Assembly (NCBI GenBank): GCA_958415525.1
Contig: CATYZE010000025.1
Location: forward strand, 1-35,049
Origin: an uncultured Collinsella sp.
GTDB taxonomy: Bacteria > Actinomycetota > Coriobacteriia > Coriobacteriales > Coriobacteriaceae
Length of the DNA: 35,049 nucleotides
Direction: 5' to 3'
Shown piece after piece: positions 16,031 through 24,893 of the stretch. The translations under genes and the position numbers were made by a program. Position 1 is the first letter of the stretch. Each line of letters starts with the position of its first letter. The notes under the pieces were generated by a model. That model was not told the origin of the DNA, did not search any database, and saw only the letters and a list, made by a program, of their open reading frames with translations.

Positions 16031-16059
16031 ATGATAGCCGCTCACGCAGCCGCAGGCAA
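16031..16059 (-). promoter_or_regulatory. Promoter of the VUT-SDR operon
   Basis: On the minus strand TTGCCT (16059-16054) and TATCAT (16036-16031) are 17 bp apart, a near-ideal sigma70-type spacing. Transcription would start near 16024, giving a leader of about 78 nt that contains the candidate riboswitch. Confidence 0.6.
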
Positions 16060-16101
16060 GCAAACGGCGCGGCAGCCCCGCAAGGCCACCGCACCGACGC
16101 G

Positions 16102-17715
<1,614 letters not shown>

Positions 17716-17848
17716 GCGGATCCTTTCTTGCATTGAGTGCATTACGTCGATGTAACCGCATTATTGTAGCCGCGAAATCCCGCCATAGGGCACCTATCAG
17801 GACAAATTCATCAGCTGAGCTCGCTGCGCCGGGCAGCCGCCTCAAGGA

Positions 17849-18150
17849 TTGTCTCGATCTGTAACAGTAAGACGGGTTTTGAGCCCCTACCTGTTACAGA
17901 TCAAGACAAACTGGCAGGCCCGCCGGCACAATCTCAATCTGTAACATCCAGCCGCCCAAATCGGGTCTAACTGTTACAAATCGAGATAAACGGGGAGGCA
18001 GGTAACCAATGTCTCAATCTGTAACATCCAGCCGCGCAAATCGACTCTTACCGTTACAGATCGAGACAAATAGGCTGGCGGGCAAATAACATCTCAATCT
18101 GTAACAGCAAGCGACCCAAAACGGACCTAGGTGTTACAGATTGAGATTGT
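17849..18150. repeat. Array of four palindromic units with an exact 80-bp period
   Basis: Each unit has a left arm around TCTC(A/G)ATCTGTAACA and a right arm around TGTTACAGATCGAGA, separated by 23-26 bp. Left arms begin at 17851, 17931, 18011 and 18091, exactly 80 bp apart. Arms pair over 16-19 bp; unit 1 (17849-17867 with 17891-17909) has one mismatch. The DNA between palindromes (about 21 nt) and the loops vary but share words such as CCAGCCG and CAAATCG. Transcribed, the array would form four long hairpins. It is not a CRISPR, because the repeat alternates orientation. It could be a BIME-like intergenic element or a regulator-binding array. Confidence 0.85.
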
Positions 18151-18194
18151 TTTGGAGCAAGCGCGGCACTGACGGGCTATTCCACATTTAGCTC

Positions 18195-18224
18195 TTGCGT
18201 AACTGTGCATAGTGTATATATACT
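18195..18224 (+). promoter_or_regulatory. Promoter of the GntR-ABC operon
   Basis: TTGCGT (18195-18200) and TATACT (18219-18224) are 18 bp apart. The -10 overlaps the left arm of the adjacent dyad, as expected for autorepression. Confidence 0.5.
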
Positions 18225-18245
18225 GTGCTTACCGGTTATATACAC
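18212..18245. promoter_or_regulatory. Candidate GntR operator GTGTATATA-N16-TATATACAC
   Basis: Perfect 9-bp arms at 18212-18220 and 18237-18245 flank the transcription start region of the GntR gene. YtrA-subfamily GntR repressors characteristically bind TGTA/TACA dyads in their own promoters, so autoregulation is the natural reading. Confidence 0.55.
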
Positions 18246-18272
18246 GTGTAGCCCAACAGCTAAGGAGCCGCT

Positions 18273-18653
18273 GTGGACATCATCCTATCCAATTCGAGCG
18301 ACAAGCCCATCTACGAGCAAATAACCTCGCAGGTCAAAGCCCAGATCCTTTCGGGCGCACTCGCTGCGGGAGCCAAGCTCCCCAGTATCCGCGCGCTCGC
18401 GAGCGACCTAGGCGTAAGCGTCATCACCACCAAGCGCGCTTACGCCGACCTGGAGCAACTCGGCTTTATCTGCACCGTGCAGGGCAAGGGCTGTTTTGTC
18501 GCCGAGGGCAACCAGGAGCTCTTGCGCGAAAACCAGCTCTGCCATATCGAAGAGCTGCTTGCGAAAGCGGCGAGCCAAGCCGAAGCCCTGGGCGTTACGC
18601 GCGACAAGCTGCACGAAATGCTCGACCTCGTAGTCCCCGAAACCATGCAGTAG
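18273..18653 (+). CDS. GntR family repressor, YtrA subfamily
   Basis: 126 aa. The winged helix-turn-helix occupies roughly residues 10-78: KPIYEQITSQVKAQILSGALAAGAKLPSIRALASDLGVSVITTKRAYADLEQLGFICTVQGKGCFV, with the conserved G-xx-LPSxRxLA and GKGxFV. The short C-terminal tail (about 45 aa) lacks an effector domain, which defines YtrA-type repressors. Such proteins usually repress the ABC exporter genes that follow them and respond to cell-envelope stress or peptide antibiotics. GTG start at 18273 after TAAGGAGCCGCT. It is first in a three-gene operon, with an AT-rich dyad over its promoter. Confidence 0.92.
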   Translation: MDIILSNSSDKPIYEQITSQVKAQILSGALAAGAKLPSIRALASDLGVSVITTKRAYADLEQLGFICTVQGKGCFVAEGNQELLRENQLCHIEELLAKAASQAEALGVTRDKLHEMLDLVVPETMQ

Positions 18654-18676
18654 CCATCTGCAAGAAAGGCTATACC

Positions 18677-19558
18677 ATGCAAAAGTTGCTAGAACTCAAA
18701 GGTGTATCGCGCCGCGTGAGCGACCGCTTTTCACTGCGCGACGTCACGCTTGCCATGGAGCCCGGCCAGATCGTCGGCTTTGTGGGCGCAAATGGCGCCG
18801 GCAAGACGACGACCATTCGCGCCGCGCTTGGGCTTATAAAGCTCGATGCCGGCGAGGTGCATCTGCTTGGACAGCGCTGCGACGCCAACGCGCCCGACGA
18901 AACGCAGCGCCACCTGCGCTCCCGCGTCGGTCTTGTCCTGGACACGTGCCCCTTCCCCTCCACGCTCAAGGTGGGCCAGGTCGAGACGCTCGTAGGCCCG
19001 GCGTACCCCACGTGGAGCTGCGAAACGTTCGCCGGATTCATCGATCGATTTGGCCTCGATCCCAAGGCAAAGGTCAAGGACCTCTCCCGCGGCATGGGCA
19101 TGAAGCTGCAGCTTGCCTGCGCACTCAGCCACAATGCCAAGCTGCTCGTTTTGGACGAAGCCACTGCGGGCCTCGATCCCATGGCGCGCGAGGAGCTACT
19201 CGATGAGCTTCTCGCCTTTGTTTCCGACGGCCAGCGCAGCGTGCTGCTCTCGAGCCACATTACGTCCGACCTCGATCGCGCTGCCGACCGCGTCGTCTGC
19301 ATCGATAACGGCTCGATTGTTTTTGACCTGCCGCGCGAGGACATTACCGACCGCGCCGGCATCGCCCACTGCACCCAGGCACAGGCCACCGAGCTTATGG
19401 CTTGCGTCGAAGACGCCCGTGCCGCACGCCATGCCTACAGCGTGGACGTACTCGTGCCCAACCGTCGCGAAACGCTCGAGGCCTTCCCCGAGATTCCCTG
19501 CGATCGGGCAACCATTGATGACTATCTGCGCCTCATGCTGAAAGGGGCTTCGAAATGA
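18677..19558 (+). CDS. ABC transporter ATP-binding protein
   Basis: 293-aa ATPase. Walker A GANGAGKTT, signature LSRGMGMKLQLACAL (the first Ser and Gly of the LSGG type) and Walker B LLVLDEATAGLDP are present, with a C-terminal extension after about residue 225. The order is typical of the YtrB/EcsA-like exporter ATPases that pair with a separate permease. The ATG at 18677 follows AAGAAAGGCTATACC, 23 bp after the GntR gene. The frame is open further upstream, but those codons overlap the regulator. Its stop overlaps the permease start (ATGA at 19555-19558), indicating coupling. Confidence 0.93.
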   Translation: MQKLLELKGVSRRVSDRFSLRDVTLAMEPGQIVGFVGANGAGKTTTIRAALGLIKLDAGEVHLLGQRCDANAPDETQRHLRSRVGLVLDTCPFPSTLKVGQVETLVGPAYPTWSCETFAGFIDRFGLDPKAKVKDLSRGMGMKLQLACALSHNAKLLVLDEATAGLDPMAREELLDELLAFVSDGQRSVLLSSHITSDLDRAADRVVCIDNGSIVFDLPREDITDRAGIAHCTQAQATELMACVEDARAARHAYSVDVLVPNRRETLEAFPEIPCDRATIDDYLRLMLKGASK

Positions 19559-20253
19559 AACGCGCCTTTATGTCTGAGCTCGCCATCGTCCGCACGCTTG
19601 TCCCGAGCATCGCGGGCGTCGGCCTGTTCATCTTCGTCGTACTGACCCTCGCCAACGCATCGGATGGCGATTCCGGCATGAGTGCCGGCGCCTGCGCGGT
19701 CAGCGCCATGTCGCCCATCATGGTCATGAGCTCGCTGGCCGGCTTCGACAATCAAAACGGATGGGAGCGTTATCGGGCAACACTGCCCCTCTCGCGCAAA
19801 GACATCATCTGCGCACGCTACCTGAGCATCATTGTCTTCTCGGCCGTCATGGCGTGCGCCGCCGCGCTTCTGGGCATCGTCTCTATCCCGCTCTTCAACA
19901 GAGCGGGCATGCCCTCGACGGGACAAACCGTCTTTGAGACCACAATAGCCTCCGCCGCATCGATGCTCATCTCCCTCATGATGGTGTTTCTGGCACAGCC
20001 GCTGTTCTTCCGATTTGGACACATGGAGGCGCTGCGCTTTTCCGTCGGCCTGTTTGCCCTGCTCGGATGCCTTGCCATGGCCACGCTGAGCTCCTCCAAC
20101 CCCATCGGCAACTGGCTCATGTCGATTGCCGGGGCAAACCCCGACCCTGCCGTCCTCGGCTGCCTGTGCGCAGGAATCGCCGTACTGGCCCTCGTGCTAT
20201 GTGCACTTAGCTGCATCGTCAGCACCAAGGTCTACCGGGCACGCGACCTGTAG
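19555..20253 (+). CDS. ABC-2 type permease, partner of the upstream ATPase
   Basis: 232-aa membrane protein with about six helices, seen around residues 12-32, 43-63, 88-112, 130-150, 165-183 and 198-220. It carries the GWERYRATLPLSRKDIICARYLS segment found in ABC-2 permeases after the second helix. Start overlaps the ATPase stop. With the YtrA-type repressor it forms a complete, inducible export unit. Substrate unknown; antimicrobial peptides or cell-wall-active compounds are common for this layout. Confidence 0.88.
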   Translation: MKRAFMSELAIVRTLVPSIAGVGLFIFVVLTLANASDGDSGMSAGACAVSAMSPIMVMSSLAGFDNQNGWERYRATLPLSRKDIICARYLSIIVFSAVMACAAALLGIVSIPLFNRAGMPSTGQTVFETTIASAASMLISLMMVFLAQPLFFRFGHMEALRFSVGLFALLGCLAMATLSSSNPIGNWLMSIAGANPDPAVLGCLCAGIAVLALVLCALSCIVSTKVYRARDL

Positions 20254-20321
20254 GCGAGCGCGGTATCATCGGGCATGCGCCGCAGATCTGGCGCGGTCTA
20301 TTATGAGGAGGTGTCCAACCC

Positions 20322-21197
20322 GTGTCGTGGGTTACGGCAGCATTTGCATCGGCTTTCTTTGCCGGCATCACATCCATTTTGGCCAAATGCGGCATCAGGC
20401 ACACCGACTCCGATGTTGCGACCGCCATCCGTACTTGCGTGGTGCTCGTATTTGCCTGGGCAATGGCGAGCATTTCTGGATCCATCGGAGCAATCGGCGC
20501 CATTCCCGCCAAGGCCTGGCTATTCCTCACCCTCTCGGGACTCGCCACCGGCGCCTCGTGGATCTGCTACTTTAAGGCTCTCAGTATCGGAGACGTCAAC
20601 AAGGTTGTACCCGTCGACAAGATGAGCACCGTGCTCGCCGTCCTCATCGCCATTGTGCTGTTTGGTGAGACAGGCAACCTGGCGGTCAAACTCGCGGGAA
20701 CCGCCGTCATCACGCTCGGCACCTTTTTGATGATCGAGAAAAAGCAGTCCGCCGGCGCAGGGCACAAGCAAGACCGAACCTGGCTCGCTTACGCCCTTGG
20801 CGCCGCCGTGTTCGCAGCACTCACCTCCGTCCTCGCCAAGATCGGCATCGAAGGTGTCGAGTCAAACCTGGCTACGGCAATCCGCACCTGCGTGGTACTG
20901 GTTATGACATGGGCGATTGTGATTGCCAAGGGAAAGCTGGAGCATGTCGCGCGCATTGACCCGCGCGAACTCGCGTTTCTCGCGGCATCGGGCATCGCGA
21001 CCGGCGCGTCATGGCTGCTGTACTACTACGCCATCGCTGCAGGCCAGGTGAGCGTCGTCGTGCAAATCGACAAACTATCGATTGTCGTATCGGTGCTGTT
21101 CGCACGCCTGGCCTTCAACGAAAAGTTGTCGCGTCGAAGCGCCATCGGCCTTTTCCTCATCGTGCTGGGCACCGCCGCGCTCACGATTTGGAAGTAG
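20322..21197 (+). CDS. EamA family transporter with two near-identical halves
   Basis: 291 aa, ten helices in two EamA repeats. The halves are unusually alike: SILAKCGIRHTDSDVATAIR with TCVVLVFAW in the first, and SVLAKIGIEGVESNLATAIR with TCVVLVMTW in the second, so ATAIRTCVVLV is identical in both. LSGLATGASWICYFKAL matches ASGIATGASWLLYYYAI, and the DK(M/L)S motifs also correspond. Half-size proteins of this family exist alone in other bacteria, so this looks like a tandem fusion. GTG start at 20322, 10 nt after GAGGAGG. It lies 68 bp after the ABC permease, probably as a separate unit. Confidence 0.88.
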   Translation: MSWVTAAFASAFFAGITSILAKCGIRHTDSDVATAIRTCVVLVFAWAMASISGSIGAIGAIPAKAWLFLTLSGLATGASWICYFKALSIGDVNKVVPVDKMSTVLAVLIAIVLFGETGNLAVKLAGTAVITLGTFLMIEKKQSAGAGHKQDRTWLAYALGAAVFAALTSVLAKIGIEGVESNLATAIRTCVVLVMTWAIVIAKGKLEHVARIDPRELAFLAASGIATGASWLLYYYAIAAGQVSVVVQIDKLSIVVSVLFARLAFNEKLSRRSAIGLFLIVLGTAALTIWK

Positions 21198-21264
21198 CGT
21201 CGGTACCAAGCGGGATCCAGCTCGCCTAGCTCACCCGCAAATCTGTGACAAATGGCACGTCCCC

Positions 21265-21304
21265 GGCCCGTGCGCAACGTTCTATAATCAAAACGTCACG
21301 GGCC
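21265..21304. promoter_or_regulatory. -10 box inside an inverted repeat upstream of the methyltransferase
   Basis: TATAAT at 21283-21288 is a consensus -10, but no good -35 lies 16-18 bp upstream. GGCCCGTG (21265-21272) and CACGGGCC (21297-21304) are perfect 8-bp arms centred on it. This may be an activator or repressor site that compensates for the missing -35. Transcription would start near 21294. Confidence 0.45.
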
Positions 21305-21343
21305 TCAGCCCAATTTCGATCATCCAAGGGGATGTCTTTTTGG

Positions 21344-21468
21344 TCATTGTTCTTTAGGGAACGGTCAATCGCATACAAATTGAAAACGGCCGTCTTGCGG
21401 CCGTGGTTTGTTGCGCCGTTCCGCCTCCGTCATCTGCCACATATGCACCTGATAGGAAAGAACAATGA
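21344..21468 (+). ncRNA. Folded leader that pairs with the methyltransferase start codon
   Basis: TCATTGTTCTTT (21344-21355) is perfectly complementary over 12 nt to AAAGAACAATGA (21457-21468), which includes part of the SD and the whole ATG. Between them lie GGAACGG/CCGTTCC (21358-21364 with 21416-21422), a TCAAT/ATTGA hairpin (21365-21369 with 21379-21383) and ACGGCCG/CGGCCGT (21386-21392 with 21398-21404). The result is a closed multi-branch fold that would hide the start codon, as in translational riboswitches or protein-sensing leaders. Ligand unknown. Confidence 0.55.
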
Positions 21469-22202
21469 ACTCTGCAAAATCTCAATCCTTCCCAAAAGCC
21501 ACCAGCTTCGACGCGGCACTCGTACGCTCTAAGATTATGGGGCCGAACCCCCTCAAGCTCTGCGAAGAGCTCCTTTGCGGTGCGAATATCCCACGCGGCG
21601 CCCGCGTCTGCGACCTTGGGTCGGGCACCGGCATTACCAGCGCCCTGCTTGCCCGCGAATACGGATTTGACACCTACGCCGTCGATCTGTGGAGCGACCC
21701 CGTCGAGAACCGCGCGTTCTTTGATTCGCTCGACATTCCCCGCGACACGATTCACCCTGTCAAGGCGGACGCCTCACAGGGACTGCCGTTTGAGCACGAC
21801 TTTTTTGATGCGGTCGTGAGCATCGACTCGTACAACTACTACGGCCGCGACCCACGCTATCTGGGCGAGTTCCTGCTCCCCTATGTCAGGCGCGGGGGCA
21901 TGCTGTATTTGAGCATCCCCGGTATGGTCTGCGACTGCCACGATAATCTGCCCACTTGCCTGCTCAAATCCTGGACACCCGAGCAGCTCGACTATATGCA
22001 CGACATAGCCTGGTGGCGCGCCATGATCGAGCCGACCCCCGGCGTCGAGATTGTCTCGATGCAGCCTATGCTCTGCACGGACAAAGCATGGGAAGACTGG
22101 CTCGCCTGCGACAACGAGTACGCAGCAGGCGACCGCGCTGCCGTTGAAGCCGGCGCGCTCGAATACCTCAACACCATCGCCATTGTGCTGAGGAAGCTCT
22201 AA
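21465..22202 (+). CDS. Class I SAM-dependent methyltransferase, uncharacterised family
   Basis: 245 aa. SAM motif I is RVCDLGSGTGITSALLAREYG, motif II-like DTYAVDLWS, then ADASQGLPFEHDFFDAVVSIDSYNYYGRDPRYL and GGMLYLSIPGM. The C-terminal part (CLLKSWTPEQLDYMHDIAWWRAMIE...WLACDNEYAAGDRAAVEAGALEYLN) is a conserved extension seen in an anaerobe-rich family whose substrate I do not know. The ATG at 21465 follows GATAGGAAAGAACA. That SD and start are complementary to an upstream leader segment, so translation is probably controlled. It is monocistronic, ending at a terminator shared with the ClC gene. Confidence 0.85.
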   Translation: MNSAKSQSFPKATSFDAALVRSKIMGPNPLKLCEELLCGANIPRGARVCDLGSGTGITSALLAREYGFDTYAVDLWSDPVENRAFFDSLDIPRDTIHPVKADASQGLPFEHDFFDAVVSIDSYNYYGRDPRYLGEFLLPYVRRGGMLYLSIPGMVCDCHDNLPTCLLKSWTPEQLDYMHDIAWWRAMIEPTPGVEIVSMQPMLCTDKAWEDWLACDNEYAAGDRAAVEAGALEYLNTIAIVLRKL

Positions 22203-22212
22203 ACAATAGCCA

Positions 22213-22240
22213 CGCGAGGCCGTAAACAAACGGCCTCGCG
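22213..22240. terminator. Terminator between converging methyltransferase and ClC genes
   Basis: CGCGAGGCCGT at 22213-22223 pairs with ACGGCCTCGCG at 22230-22240 (11 bp, AAACAA loop), with TTCTTT after it on the plus strand. Confidence 0.75.
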
Positions 22241-22285
22241 CGGCTTCTTTAAAACAAGTTCTGAACAACCGTAAAGCGCAATACG

Positions 22286-23575
22286 CTACTTACGCAGCGG
22301 CTTGGGCAACGGAATGCCAGCGGCGATGACGGCCGCGATGATCATGCAAACGATACCCTTGAGTGGGAAGCACATGAGCAGCAGGCCCACAACCATAACA
22401 GGCTGGCGCATAACGGCGCCCATCGTCGATGCCGTGCAGACGGCGACGCAAAAGACCGGATCTGCGCCGGTGAGGATGGCAAGGCCGTAGCCCAGGCTTA
22501 CGCCCGAGAAGATAACCGGGAAGAAATGGCCGCCACGCCAGCCCATGTTGATGAGGGCGGGTGTCAGCATGGCCTTGACAAGACCGGTCGCGATGAGCAC
22601 ACCGGCGGGGATGGTGAGGTAGGTCTCCATAAGTACGTCGGCCTGGGTCTCACCGGCAAACATGGTATAAGGCAGAACTGTGCCGCAGATGGCGAGCGCC
22701 AGACCAGCCAGCATGGCCTTGACGACGGGGCGCTCCCCTATGGCGTGGGCCAATGCCTCGCTCGCGTGCTCCGCGACAAAGTACAGCCAGCCACAGACCG
22801 TACCGACGAGAGACAGGGGGATAAGCCAGGCAAGCTCGAGGTTACCCACCTGGGCGGACTCAAACCTGGGCATGCCCATGCCGCCGCCCATAAGCTGTCC
22901 GAGCAGTAGATAGGTGCCCAGGCCGCCGGCAATCGCAATGCCGTAGACCACGGTCTTTTGCGCCTTGGGCAGCTTGATGGTGATCTCATCGGATGCGGGG
23001 TCCTCGTCGCCGTCGGCGCTACCGGCGAGCGGCGCCACAAAGCCAAACACGGGCGCGGTAAAGAGCGCCGTCAGGGCAGCCTGGGTACCCAGCAGCGTAA
23101 GCTCCCTAAACTCGGCGCCAAAGCGGCGCATGCGGTCGCCGACCCAGCTGCACAGACCCGCGATAACGCCGGTCAGGCCGGCCTCCGGTCCAATACTTCC
23201 GCCAAACAGCAGCGGCAGCAATGCCGCGAGCGAAAGCTTGCCCAGATTGTCATACGGGTAGCGTCCGTCTTGTTTGACCTTGGCCATCACCTGGTTGAGG
23301 TCGTCGGTCTTGGTGCCCGTAAGCTTTTCGTACAGACCGATCAGCAGGCCGCCCAGCAAGCAGACGAAAAACGGGTACGGCAAAAAGCCGAACGGGCCAC
23401 TCGCGAGCTCGGGCGAAGCGACGCCCAGCGCGTGCGGAATCTCGGTCCATAGATAGTCGATACCGTGCTCCATCGCAAAGAAAAACAGCCAGACCGCGGC
23501 GCCCGCAAACGCACCGGTCACGGCCACGCTCACTAAAAACAGCGCACGGTTTTTGGGTTTTGCAAGGTTATCCAT
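22286..23575 (-). CDS. ClC family chloride channel/antiporter
   Basis: 429-aa membrane protein. The chloride-pathway motif GSIGPEAGL (with the gating Glu of GxxGPE) and the later GWRGGHFFPVIFSGVSLGYGLA (the GGxFxP motif) identify the family. The middle carries an acidic loop, GSADGDEDPASDEITIKLPK, between helices. ClC proteins exchange Cl- (or F-) for protons or conduct it, often for acid or fluoride resistance. There is no fluoride riboswitch that I can recognise upstream. ATG start at 23575 after GGGAGGTCCCG. LOG and K+ channel genes lie upstream on the same strand, 125 bp away. Confidence 0.9.
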   Translation of the reverse strand: MDNLAKPKNRALFLVSVAVTGAFAGAAVWLFFFAMEHGIDYLWTEIPHALGVASPELASGPFGFLPYPFFVCLLGGLLIGLYEKLTGTKTDDLNQVMAKVKQDGRYPYDNLGKLSLAALLPLLFGGSIGPEAGLTGVIAGLCSWVGDRMRRFGAEFRELTLLGTQAALTALFTAPVFGFVAPLAGSADGDEDPASDEITIKLPKAQKTVVYGIAIAGGLGTYLLLGQLMGGGMGMPRFESAQVGNLELAWLIPLSLVGTVCGWLYFVAEHASEALAHAIGERPVVKAMLAGLALAICGTVLPYTMFAGETQADVLMETYLTIPAGVLIATGLVKAMLTPALINMGWRGGHFFPVIFSGVSLGYGLAILTGADPVFCVAVCTASTMGAVMRQPVMVVGLLLMCFPLKGIVCMIIAAVIAAGIPLPKPLRK

Positions 23576-23700
23576 CGGGACCTCCCGTGGTCAAAATCGA
23601 CAAGGATACGTTTTATTGTAGGGCGAGCGTTGCCCGAACGAGCCAACCGTCTGCGCCGCAAACGGCACCATTGGGAGTCATAGTGGGGCAGGCTCAAGAC

Positions 23701-24234
23701 TTATCCGTTAATAATCGAGGCAATCTCGCGCAAATCGTCGGCGAAGTAGATGCCGTGCTGGCGCCTCGGGCTCGAAAGCCCCTTATCAATCATGTGCCCG
23801 AGCAGCGCCTTGAGGTCGTTGTAGTAGCCGTCCAAGTTATACAGGATGCACGGCGCGCTCAGATGCCCCAGCGACACGGCCGACATGACCTCGGCAATCT
23901 CCTCGAGCGTACCCGTCCCACCGGGAAAGGCGATGAACGCGTCACCGAGCTCAATCATCTTGGCCTTGCGCTCGGCCATATCGCTCGTCACGATGAGGTC
24001 GTCGATGCCATCGTGCTGAAACTCGGCCTCGATAAAAAAGCTCGGCTCCACGCCCGTCACATGACCGCCAGCATCGAGTACGCTATCGGCGAGCGCACCC
24101 ATCAGGCCCGATTTGGACCCGCCGTATACCAGCGCGTGCCCGTTAGAGCCAATCCAGTTGCCCAGCTCTTGCACCGCAGGCAAAAATGCTGGGTCGTTAC
24201 CAACGCTGGCGCCCAGGTATACCGTGATGTTCAT
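23701..24234 (-). CDS. LOG family protein (TIGR00730), nucleotide 5'-monophosphate phosphoribohydrolase-like
   Basis: 177 aa, Rossmann-like. The family motif PGGTGTLEE follows SDMAERKAKMIELGDAFIAF, and NITVYLGAS plus LVYGGSKSGLMGALADS are at the N-terminus. LOG proteins release the base from cytokinin ribotides or from AMP/IMP-like nucleotides; bacterial members often have nucleotidase-like roles. The ATG at 24234 was chosen because GAGGGGGATTGCAT precedes it at a workable distance. The TTG at 24240 is too close to that SD. It lies 36 bp after the K+ channel gene on the same strand, so an operon is likely. Confidence 0.88.
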   Translation of the reverse strand: MNITVYLGASVGNDPAFLPAVQELGNWIGSNGHALVYGGSKSGLMGALADSVLDAGGHVTGVEPSFFIEAEFQHDGIDDLIVTSDMAERKAKMIELGDAFIAFPGGTGTLEEIAEVMSAVSLGHLSAPCILYNLDGYYNDLKALLGHMIDKGLSSPRRQHGIYFADDLREIASIING

Positions 24235-24270
24235 ATGCAATCCCCCTCATCGTGACGCGCGGCGCCCATT

Positions 24271-24696
24271 CTAGCGTTGGCGGCGGCGATATTCGCGCAC
24301 ACGGCGCGACAGGTCGGCGAGCTCGTCACGATCGAGCTCTTCCAAATGCTCAAGATCGTCCATAAAGCGCGCCATGGTGTCCTTTTGGCGCAGCTTGATG
24401 AGCGTATTGCAGTAGTTCACCGCCACACCCGTGAGCATGGCGATGTAGAAGATGCTGATGACGCTCAGGACGACGGTAATCGCGCGGGCAACCGGCGTCT
24501 CGGCCGGAATATCGCCAAAGCCGATGGTCGAGACCGTCTCAAAGCTAAACCACAGGCCATCGCCAAACGTGAGGGTCGTAGGCTCGGACAGCCAGACAGC
24601 CGTCGAGCACAGCAGGTAAAAGATAAGAAACAGGCCCGTGATGCGTGCAAAGCCAGCCTGTCGCAGCACATCGGCAAGCGTCCTCAACCTGTTCAT
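24271..24696 (-). CDS. Small potassium channel (2-TM, P-loop)
   Basis: 141 aa. Helix 1 is about residues 17-37 (ITGLFLIFYLLCSTAVWLS), the pore helix and filter follow (FSFETVSTIGFGDIPAETP, filter TIGFGD), and helix 2 is about 70-92 (VVLSVISIFYIAMLTGVAV). A charged, helical C-terminus rich in Glu/Arg (about residues 97-141) follows, probably cytosolic. Four subunits would form a K+-selective pore. No RCK/TrkA-N domain is present. The ATG at 24696 follows GGAAGGGGTCGCA. It is probably cotranscribed with the LOG gene. Confidence 0.9.
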   Translation of the reverse strand: MNRLRTLADVLRQAGFARITGLFLIFYLLCSTAVWLSEPTTLTFGDGLWFSFETVSTIGFGDIPAETPVARAITVVLSVISIFYIAMLTGVAVNYCNTLIKLRQKDTMARFMDDLEHLEELDRDELADLSRRVREYRRRQR

Positions 24697-24748
24697 TGCG
24701 ACCCCTTCCACGGACAACCAATCACGTTCGCTCGGTATTGTCCCACAA

Positions 24749-24806
24749 CCGGCAGTTAGGGACGTTCCTTTTGTGCCGGCAGAAAGGGACTGTCCCCAAC
24801 TGCCGG
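24749..24806. repeat. 58-bp inverted repeat with GGGACGTTCC/AAAGGGACTGTCCCC words
   Basis: CCGGCAGTTAGGGAC (24749-24763) pairs with GTCCCCAACTGCCGG (24792-24806) with one mismatch. The centre has GTTCCTTTTGTGCC facing GCAGAAAGGGAC. It shares the AAAGGGACTGTCCC core with the GTGACAAAGGGA hairpins, so it is probably a relative. It lies between two divergent genes. Confidence 0.7.
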
Positions 24807-24893
24807 GCGGGACCGTTTAGCGGTGCAGCTGCCGACTGGGCAGGCTGAGCTGGTATCCTTATGCGGTAATGTCTCGATTCGTTAGGATTGCAT

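Larger units (their letters stand above)
17716..18272. other. 557-bp non-coding region with the 80-bp palindrome array
   Basis: No plausible ORF on either strand. It contains the prfC upstream region, the four-unit palindrome array (17849-18150, described separately) and the promoter/operator of the GntR-ABC operon (18195-18245). Confidence 0.75.

Noticed and set aside
17849..18150. CRISPR array
   Set aside because: The repeat alternates in orientation, forming palindromes, and the intervening segments are related to each other. No cas gene is present.
21265..21304. Invertible promoter
   Set aside because: Arms are only 8 bp and the segment is 24 bp, far shorter than known invertible elements, and no recombinase gene is nearby.
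21332..21532. Leader peptide starting at the ATG at 21332
   Set aside because: There is no spacing between the GGGG and the ATG. The frame runs past the methyltransferase start, and the RNA fold explains the region better.
23576..23700. Fluoride riboswitch upstream of the ClC gene
   Set aside because: No recognisable GGNGAU-type fluoride aptamer is visible in this 125-bp gap.
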